A DNA stretch of 64,000 bases from Hasllibacter halocynthiae. GTDB lineage: Bacteria > Pseudomonadota > Alphaproteobacteria > Rhodobacterales > Rhodobacteraceae. Under the pieces are notes generated by a model. That model did no database searches, was not told where the DNA came from, and worked only from the letters and a program-made list of their open reading frames with translations. Location: contig NZ_PVTT01000001.1 of the NCBI RefSeq assembly GCF_003003095.1, positions 1,240,001 through 1,304,000 of the forward strand, read 5' to 3'. Both the position numbers and the translations under genes were made by a program. Each line of letters starts with the position of its first letter. Position 1 is the stretch's first letter. Positions 56,009-64,000 of the stretch are shown piece after piece.

Positions 56009-57538
56009 CTAGACCCGCTCGCCCCTGTCGAGACGGGCGAGCCACTCGTCCGCCTCGCGGATCACGGTCTCGCGCCGGGCGTCGTCCATCCGGTCCCAGG
56101 TGCGGTACATGTTGCCCATCCGCGGGTTGTTCCCGAACCGCTCGCGGTGGCGGTCGAGGAAATGCCAGTAGAGCAGGTTGAACGGGCAGGCCCCCTCGCC
56201 CGTCTTCGCCTTCACGCTGTACTCGCAGGACGCGCAGTAATCCGACATCCGGTCGATATAGGCCCCCGAGGACACGTAGGGCTTGGACGCCATGAGCCCG
56301 CCGTCGGCGTGCTGGCTCATCCCGATGACGTTGGCGGACATCACCCATTCGTAGGCATCGGCATAGGCCCCCATGAACCAGTCCTGCAGCCCTTGGGGCG
56401 AAACCCCCGCGAGGAGGGCGAAGTTGCCCAGGACCATCAACCGCTGGATGTGGTGGGCATAGGCCGTCTGCATCGTCTGGCCGACGCATTCCGACATGCA
56501 GCGCATCGCCGTGTCTGCGGACCAGTAGAAGGCCGGAACGTCCCGCTCGTGCCCGAGGGCGTTGCGCAGCGCGTAGCCCGGTCCCTGCATGTAGTAGATG
56601 CCGCGCACGTATTCGCGCCAACCGATGATCTGCCGGATGAACCCTTCGGCCGCGTTGATGGGCACCTCGCCGGCCTTCCAGGCCTCCTCGGCCGCACGGC
56701 AGACCTCCAGGGGGCCGAGAAGGCCGGCGTTGAGGTAGAGGCCGACGATGGCGTGGTTCAGGAAATGCTCGCCCCGCATCATCGCGTCCTGATAGTCGCC
56801 GAACTCCGGCAGGGACTTCGCCACGAAGTGCGAGAGCGCCCGGCGCGCTTCGCCGCGCGAGGTGGCGAACCAGAAGTCGCCATGCGCGTAATGGTTCGAG
56901 GGAAACCTCTCGTGCACGAGGTGCAGGACGTCATCCGTCGTCCCGTCGGGGGCGAAGTGCATCGGCCGGGCGCCCCGGAACGTCTTGGGCGGCCTCCTCC
57001 GGTTGTCGTGGTCGAAGTTCCACTTGCCGCCCGCAGGCTCGCCATCCTCCATGAGAAGGCCCGTCTTGCGGCGCATGTCACGGTAGAACCACTCCATCCG
57101 CAGCTCCTTGCGGCCCTCGGCCCAACGCTCGAACTCGGCGTGGGTGGCGACGAAGCGGTCGTCCTCGAACTGATGGACGGGGATCGGACAATCCTCCAGC
57201 GCCTCGATCAACCGGAACTCGCCAGGCTCGGTCGCCAGCACCTCCCGGGCGCCCGTCTCGGCAGCCCGCCGCAGCAGCTCGGCCGGGATGGTTCCGGCGT
57301 TCTCCGGATCGTCGAGGGTGGTGTAGCGCACATCCCAGCCATCCCGGCGCAGCTCTTCCGCGAAGTGGCGCATGGCGGAGAAGAGGAAGGCGATCTTCTT
57401 GGGATGGTGGTCGACATAGGTGGCCTCCGCCCCGACCTCGGCCATGACGACGACGTCGGTCTCGCGGTTCCCTTCGCGCAGGGCGCGCACGTCCGGGGTC
57501 AGCTGGTCGCCCAGCACCAGGATCAGGCGCTTCACCAT
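56009..57538 (-). CDS. Iron-sulfur (6-4) photolyase / cryptochrome, CryB-PhrB type
   Basis: A 509-residue member of the FeS-BCP family, which repairs (6-4) photoproducts or acts in blue-light signalling. The four cluster cysteines are Cys347, Cys435, Cys438 and Cys451, with spacings of 88, 3 and 13, the same as in PhrB of Agrobacterium, and the active-site histidine pair is His362-His363. N-terminal LILVLGDQLT is the antenna domain start. Late blocks include WFMGAYADAYEWVMSANVIGMS and RMGNMYRTWDRM. It overlaps the upstream SDR gene by 7 bp. Confidence 0.95.
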   Translation of the reverse strand: MVKRLILVLGDQLTPDVRALREGNRETDVVVMAEVGAEATYVDHHPKKIAFLFSAMRHFAEELRRDGWDVRYTTLDDPENAGTIPAELLRRAAETGAREVLATEPGEFRLIEALEDCPIPVHQFEDDRFVATHAEFERWAEGRKELRMEWFYRDMRRKTGLLMEDGEPAGGKWNFDHDNRRRPPKTFRGARPMHFAPDGTTDDVLHLVHERFPSNHYAHGDFWFATSRGEARRALSHFVAKSLPEFGDYQDAMMRGEHFLNHAIVGLYLNAGLLGPLEVCRAAEEAWKAGEVPINAAEGFIRQIIGWREYVRGIYYMQGPGYALRNALGHERDVPAFYWSADTAMRCMSECVGQTMQTAYAHHIQRLMVLGNFALLAGVSPQGLQDWFMGAYADAYEWVMSANVIGMSQHADGGLMASKPYVSSGAYIDRMSDYCASCEYSVKAKTGEGACPFNLLYWHFLDRHRERFGNNPRMGNMYRTWDRMDDARRETVIREADEWLARLDRGERV

Positions 57539-58206
57539 GGGATCCCCTCTCCGGCGTAGTCGTAGAAGCCCCCGGACATGGACGGCGCGGCGTCCTCGAT
57601 CACGCCTAGAATATTCGCCGCCGCCTTCTCCGCCGGGACGGTGCGGTGCCGGCCAGCGTACTTCGCGGTGAACGGCGTCTCAACCGTGCCGGGGTGCAGC
57701 GCGAGGCAGACGGCCCGCTCGTGGGTCCGCCGCATCTCGATCGCCGCCCCATGGAGGAGCTGGTTCAGCGCCGCCTTCGATGCGCGGTAGGAATGCCAGC
57801 CGCCGATCCCGTTGTCCCCGATGCTGCCCACCCGCGCCGAGAGCGCGGCGAATACCGACCGCCGGTCCTTCGGCAGAAGGCGCAGGGCATGCTTGAGGCA
57901 CAGCATCGGCCCCACGGCATTCACGTCGAAGGCCGCGCGCAGCGCCTCGCCGGTGACGGCCGCGATCGCCTTCTCAGGCTCGCCCAAGGGCGCAAGGGCG
58001 CCCGTGGCCACGAAGACCAAGTCGTATCCCGGCTCCAGCGATCCCAGCGCCCGTTCGACGGACGCCTCGGCCGTCACGTCCAGCCCGTCCGCCGTGCGTG
58101 AGAGCCGCGTCACCGCGGCCCCCCGCCCCTCCAGCGTCCCAGCCATCGCCGCGCCGATCCCGCCCGACGCGCCGATCACTAGCGCCCTCTCGATCCCCCT
58201 GCCCAT
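57532..58206 (-). CDS. Short-chain dehydrogenase/reductase (C-factor-like SDR)
   Basis: A 224-residue Rossmann enzyme. The cofactor motif is ALVIGASGGIGAAMAG (residues about 7-22), the structural Asn lies in AAFDVNAVGPML, and the catalytic Ser-Tyr-Lys are in ALSARVGSIGDN and WHSYRASKAALNQ. It resembles CsgA/C-factor SDRs, and the substrate is unknown. ATG 58206 is chosen because it starts just before the Rossmann strand. It is 7 bp overlapped with the photolyase gene, so both are co-transcribed. Confidence 0.9.
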   Translation of the reverse strand: MGRGIERALVIGASGGIGAAMAGTLEGRGAAVTRLSRTADGLDVTAEASVERALGSLEPGYDLVFVATGALAPLGEPEKAIAAVTGEALRAAFDVNAVGPMLCLKHALRLLPKDRRSVFAALSARVGSIGDNGIGGWHSYRASKAALNQLLHGAAIEMRRTHERAVCLALHPGTVETPFTAKYAGRHRTVPAEKAAANILGVIEDAAPSMSGGFYDYAGEGIPW

Positions 58207-58277
58207 GGGGGGCGCATCTAGTGCCCGCCCCGCGCGTGGGAACATCCCGGGGCGGCGCCGGCTGCCGGAGCGCGCTC

Positions 58278-58307
58278 TTGCCTCCCGGGCCTCCTGCGGG
58301 CTACGCT
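58278..58307 (+). promoter_or_regulatory. Candidate promoter placing the leu leader at the transcript start
   Basis: TTGCCT (58278-58283) and TACGCT (58302-58307) are separated by 18 bases. A start about seven bases later would fall on the ATG of the leader ORF at 58314. The -10 match is weak. Confidence 0.3.
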
Positions 58308-58313
58308 CCCGGC

Positions 58314-58349
58314 ATGACCGCTTCGGACCTCCTTCTTAGCCTCGGCTGA
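58314..58349 (+). CDS. Leucine-rich leader peptide upstream of leuA
   Basis: A 12-codon frame (11 residues plus stop), MTASDLLLSLG, has four leucines including three in a row. It lies 69 bp upstream of leuA. No ribosome site precedes it. A weak promoter placed just upstream would make the mRNA start at the ATG, like the leaderless trpL of Sinorhizobium. Its stop codon lies inside the first of two alternative hairpins. It is most likely a sensing leader for attenuation by charged tRNA-Leu (inference). Confidence 0.6.
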   Translation: MTASDLLLSLG

Positions 58350-58402
58350 GCGTGCCCTCACCGGCGCGACACGCTCCGTCGGGACCAGCGCCGGGAAGGG
58401 CA
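58348..58402 (+). promoter_or_regulatory. leuA attenuator: two mutually exclusive hairpins
   Basis: Hairpin A pairs GAGCGTG (58348-58354) with CACGCTC (58370-58376). Hairpin B pairs 58353-58367 with 58388-58402, 13 of 15 bases matching, arms TGCCCT..CCGGCGC and GCGCCGG..AGGGCA. They overlap and cannot form together. B has no U-run but ends four bases before the likely leuA ribosome site (AGGA, 58406-58409), so it may block translation rather than terminate transcription. Confidence 0.6.
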
Positions 58403-58418
58403 GACAGGACCCACGGCC

Positions 58419-59981
<1,563 letters not shown>

Positions 59982-60111
59982 TCCGTGCGGCGGGGACGGC
60001 GAAGCGTTGCCGCCGCCGCCGCGCGCAGGCCTTTCACTTTCGCCGCACCTCCCTTAGTTGCCGCCGGAACGCCCGCCCGGCCCGCCGGCGCGGCCGATAT
60101 GCCGCGCATGA

Positions 60112-61164
<1,053 letters not shown>

Positions 61165-61176
61165 CGAGGGGGGCCG

Positions 61177-62106
61177 ATGGCCCGCAAGCCCGAGAAGCAG
61201 AGCTATGCCCGCCCCATCGGCCGCATCTTCGCGGTCGGCGCGATCGGGCTGTGCCTGCTGATCTTCGTAATCTGGCGCATAGACTCGCCCCGGGTCGAGC
61301 GGCTGCGCGCGCAGATCGTCGACCGGGTGGTGCCGAACATGGACTGGGCCATGGCGCCCATGACGGCGGCGGCGAGGATGGTCGGCGACTTCCAGTCCTA
61401 CGCCCGCATCTATGAGCAGAACCGCGAGCTTCGGCGCGAGCTGCAGCAGATGCAGGCATGGCGCGAGGCCGCTCTGCAGCTCGAGCAGCAGAACGCCCGG
61501 CTTCTCGACCTGAACAACGTCCGGCTCGACCCGCGCTTCACCTGGATCACGGGGCGCGTGCTAGCCGACAGCGGAAGCCCCTTCCGGCAGTCGGTGCTCC
61601 TGAACGTCGGCGCGCGCGACGGGATCGGCGACGGATGGGCCGCGATGGACGGCTTGGGCCTCGTGGGGCGCATCTCGGGCACCGGGCAACGCACGGCGCG
61701 GGCCATCCTGCTGACCGACGCGACCAGCCGCGTGCCGGTCACGATCCAGCCGTCGGGCCAGAACGCCATCATTCAGGGGGACAACACCTCCGCCCCCGTC
61801 ATTGGCTTTCTGGAGGACGACGCCGTCGTCCGCCCGGGCGATCGGATCGTGACCTCCGGCGACGGAGACGTGTTCCCGTCGGGCGTCCTCGTCGGGCAGG
61901 TGGCGGTAGGGCGCGACGGGTTGCGGCGGGCGCGCCTGTCCGCGGACATGGACCGGCTCGAGTTCCTGCGGGTCCTCCGAGCGCGGCCCGCGGAGGGCAT
62001 CGAAGGCGCCGGCCGCCTCGTGCTCCCCGCCGGCCTGCCCCAGACGCGCGATGAGGTCGACGCCGAGATAGCCGGCGAGGCGCCGGAGGATGACGTCGAT
62101 GGGTGA
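61177..62106 (+). CDS. mreC: Rod shape-determining protein MreC
   Basis: A bitopic inner-membrane scaffold of the elongasome. The 309 residues have one membrane helix (about 16-35, IFAVGAIGLCLLIFVIWRI), a periplasmic coiled coil (about 68-112) and the beta-domain with VLADSGSPFRQSVLLNVGARDGI and VTSGDGDVFPSGVLVGQV. It starts 12 bp after mreB and overlaps mreD by 17 bp. Confidence 0.96.
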   Translation: MARKPEKQSYARPIGRIFAVGAIGLCLLIFVIWRIDSPRVERLRAQIVDRVVPNMDWAMAPMTAAARMVGDFQSYARIYEQNRELRRELQQMQAWREAALQLEQQNARLLDLNNVRLDPRFTWITGRVLADSGSPFRQSVLLNVGARDGIGDGWAAMDGLGLVGRISGTGQRTARAILLTDATSRVPVTIQPSGQNAIIQGDNTSAPVIGFLEDDAVVRPGDRIVTSGDGDVFPSGVLVGQVAVGRDGLRRARLSADMDRLEFLRVLRARPAEGIEGAGRLVLPAGLPQTRDEVDAEIAGEAPEDDVDG

Positions 62107-62665
62107 TCTCGCGGCGTGGACCGGCCGGATTGCCTTCGCCTGCGTCGCCGTCCTGATCCTGACGCTCGCGGCGCTGCCCCTCGGGACGAATCCGTCCGCG
62201 GTGCCGTCCGAGGCCTCGCCGATCACGCTCGTGCGCGCGGTGGCGGGCCGGCTTCCGGGCCCCGACCTCCTCCTTCTCGTCGCGCTGGCATGGGTCGTCC
62301 GGCGCCCCGCGCAGGCGCCGGCGCCCCTCGCCGCGATCGCCTTCCTCCTGCGGGACCTGTTGAACGGGGGCCCTCCGGGCCTCGGGGCGGCACTCGACCT
62401 CCTTGCGACCGAGCGGATGCGCGGCAAGCGCTTCGACGCTGGGGTCCCGGGGTTCCTGTCCGAATGGGGGCGGGTCGCGCTGCTTCTCGTCCTCCTCGCG
62501 CTGGCCGAGCAGGTGATCCTCTCCCTCCTTCTCGTGCAGGCGCCGCCATTGGGGCCCGCGCTCGCTCGCGCACTCGGCGGCGCGGTGCTATATCCGGTGG
62601 TGGTGGCCGTGCTGCGGGTCCTGCTGGGCCTGCGCAGTCCTCGGCCGGAGGAGGCACGGACATGA
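62090..62665 (+). CDS. mreD: Rod shape-determining protein MreD
   Basis: An integral membrane protein of the elongasome, 191 residues with about five hydrophobic segments (for example IAFACVAVLILTLAALPLG and VALLLVLLALAEQVILSLLL). The assignment rests on membrane pattern and on position between mreC and mrdA. Sequence identity in this family is low. ATG 62090 or 62099. The stop overlaps the mrdA start by 4 bp. Confidence 0.88.
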   Translation: MTSMGDLAAWTGRIAFACVAVLILTLAALPLGTNPSAVPSEASPITLVRAVAGRLPGPDLLLLVALAWVVRRPAQAPAPLAAIAFLLRDLLNGGPPGLGAALDLLATERMRGKRFDAGVPGFLSEWGRVALLLVLLALAEQVILSLLLVQAPPLGPALARALGGAVLYPVVVAVLRVLLGLRSPRPEEART

Positions 62666-64000
62666 AGCGCAGCGCCCGCGACGACGAGATCTCGCGCATC
62701 CGCATCGGTCGGCGCGGCCTGATCCTGGGCGGCGTGCAGCTGGCCGTGGCCGGGGTGCTGGCCGCGCGCATGCGCCAGCTTCAGGTCGAGCAGGCCGACG
62801 AGTTCCGGCTTCTCGCGGAGGAGAACCGCGTCAACATGCGCCTGATCGCGCCCGCGCGCGGCCGCATCATCGGCCGCAACGGGCGGCTGATCGCCGACAA
62901 CGGCCAGAACTATCGCGTCACCATCGTCCGCGAGGAAGCCGGTGACGTCGAGGCGGTCTTCGACGCCCTGCAGCGGATCGTGTCCATCGACCCGCTCGAC
63001 CTGGAGGCCGCCCGCCGCGAGATCGAGCGTCGCTCGCGCTTCGTGCCCGTCACCGTTGCCGAACGCCTCACCTGGGAGGAGCTCTCCCGCGTCGCCGTGA
63101 ACGCCCCCGCCCTGCCGGGCATCACCCCGGAGGTCGGCCTGAGCCGCGAGTACCCCCTGGAATCCGACTTCGCCCACATCGCCGGCTACGTGGGCCCAGT
63201 CTCGGACTACGATCTGACGGAAGGCTACCTCGCCGAGGACGAGGACCCGCTTCTCCAGATCCCCCGCTTCCAGGTCGGCAAGACCGGTGTCGAGGCCAAA
63301 CGCGAGCACGCGCTGAGGGGGCGCGCCGGGGCAAAACGCATCGAGGTGAACGCGAGCGGGCGCGTCATCCGCGAGCTGGGCCGCGACGTCCCGGTGCCCG
63401 GGGCGGACGTGCAGCTGACGGTGGACGAGGACCTGCAGCACTTCGCCACCGTCCGCATGCGCGACGAGAGCGCCGCCGCCGTGGTGCTGGACGTCCGCAC
63501 GGGCGACGTCCTCGCCTGCGCCTCGGCGCCCTCGTTCGACCCCAACCTCTTCACGCGCGGCATTTCGGTCGCCAACTACAACGCGCTGACCGGGAACGAG
63601 TACCGCCCCCTCGCGACGAAGACCGTGCAGGGCCAGTATCCGCCCGGCTCGACGTTCAAGATGCTCGTGGCGCTGGCCGCGCAGCAGGATGGCCTCGCCA
63701 GCCCCGGCGAGACCGTCTACTGCCGCGGTTTCACCGAGCTGGGCAATCGTCGCTTCCACTGCTGGAAACGCGGCGGGCACGGCTACATGGACCTGCAGGA
63801 ATCCATCGAGCAGTCCTGCGACGTCTACTATTACGAGATGGCCCAGCGCGTCGGGATCGACCGGATCGCGGAGGTCGCGCGCCTCTTCGGGATGGGCGAG
63901 CATTTCGACCTGCCCCTCTCGGCGGTCCGAGATGGGATCATGCCGGACAAGGCGTGGAAGCGTGCCCGGCACGGCCAATCCTGGCGGGTGGGCGACACGT
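62662..64000 (+). CDS. mrdA: Penicillin-binding protein 2 (elongasome transpeptidase), 3' end outside window
   Basis: PBP2 cross-links side-wall peptidoglycan with RodA. The 446 residues present have a short cytoplasmic start, one membrane helix (about 18-36), and the non-catalytic dimerisation region (from RLIAPARGRIIGRNGRLIAD to QVGKTGVE). The beginning of the transpeptidase domain has the catalytic Ser330 and Lys333 in PPGSTFKM. The second motif is SCD (385-387), a variant of SxN common in PBP2. The KTG box lies beyond the window. The ATG at 62662 shares ATGA with the mreD stop. Confidence 0.95.
   Translation, partial: MKRSARDDEISRIRIGRRGLILGGVQLAVAGVLAARMRQLQVEQADEFRLLAEENRVNMRLIAPARGRIIGRNGRLIADNGQNYRVTIVREEAGDVEAVFDALQRIVSIDPLDLEAARREIERRSRFVPVTVAERLTWEELSRVAVNAPALPGITPEVGLSREYPLESDFAHIAGYVGPVSDYDLTEGYLAEDEDPLLQIPRFQVGKTGVEAKREHALRGRAGAKRIEVNASGRVIRELGRDVPVPGADVQLTVDEDLQHFATVRMRDESAAAVVLDVRTGDVLACASAPSFDPNLFTRGISVANYNALTGNEYRPLATKTVQGQYPPGSTFKMLVALAAQQDGLASPGETVYCRGFTELGNRRFHCWKRGGHGYMDLQESIEQSCDVYYYEMAQRVGIDRIAEVARLFGMGEHFDLPLSAVRDGIMPDKAWKRARHGQSWRVGDT

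Overview
The window is a single stretch of alphaproteobacterial chromosome, almost certainly from the Rhodobacterales (Paracoccaceae/Roseobacteraceae). The evidence is the very high G+C content (about 70% or more by eye), the ruvCAB-ybgC-tolQRAB-pal-ybgF-tilS-ftsH block, a phosphatidylcholine synthase (Pcs), an LdtR-type MarR regulator, a CryB/PhrB-type iron-sulfur photolyase, and several small proteins typical of that order. Both window ends cut genes: ftsH lacks its 3' half and mrdA lacks its 3' end. No rRNA, CRISPR array, prophage or insertion sequence was seen.

Layout. 1-10613 (minus strand): a long envelope and DNA-repair run in the order ruvC, ruvA, ruvB, a conserved unknown, ybgC, tolQ, tolR, tolA-like, tolB, pal, ybgF, tilS, ftsH. 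10676-16126 (minus): a small membrane protein, prmA, msrA, a secreted unknown and priA. 16172-20477: fsa with a terminator, a gene-poor GC-extreme gap, a probable copper-related pair (DUF411 and DUF2946-like), then a DUF484 protein, an unknown and xerC. 20724-21692: a small membrane protein, a MarR regulator and an antibiotic-biosynthesis-monooxygenase-fold protein, all behind a strong palindromic operator. 22119-28029: an organophosphate module made of a secreted glycerophosphodiesterase converging on a phnD-phnC-phnE-phnE-HAD transport operon, with a decayed DeoR-family regulator upstream. 28166-41788: oxidoreductase, pcs, truA, YcjX/GNAT/YcjF, a cyclic-nucleotide-domain/TrxR-like fusion, an EF-hand protein, a MATE pump, an aminotransferase, a HTH regulator, sdhE, ldtR and a DUF533 protein. 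42245-48578: parE, then a foreign-looking AT-rich ATPase gene filling the whole gap to lolD, then a LolC/E permease and a glycosyltransferase. 48578-58206: a Crp/Fnr regulator, tRNA-Ala(CGC), a GGCT-like protein, gltX, a zincin, nadE, a MORN-repeat protein, ArsR/DUF6428, the photolyase and an SDR. 58314-64000: leuA with an apparent leucine leader-peptide attenuator, then the cell-shape operon mreB-mreC-mreD-mrdA.

The most interesting items are: the solitary low-GC P-loop/winged-helix ATPase (44191-45471), which abuts its neighbours with no spare bases and may be an undescribed defence or regulatory gene; the leuA attenuator, with a Leu-rich and possibly leaderless leader ORF followed by two mutually exclusive hairpins; the frameshifted DeoR relic beside the phn operon; the near-perfect MarR operator; and the CRP-domain/TrxR-like fusion lacking the CxxC redox centre. 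All functional statements come from reading motifs by eye. No database search was run.
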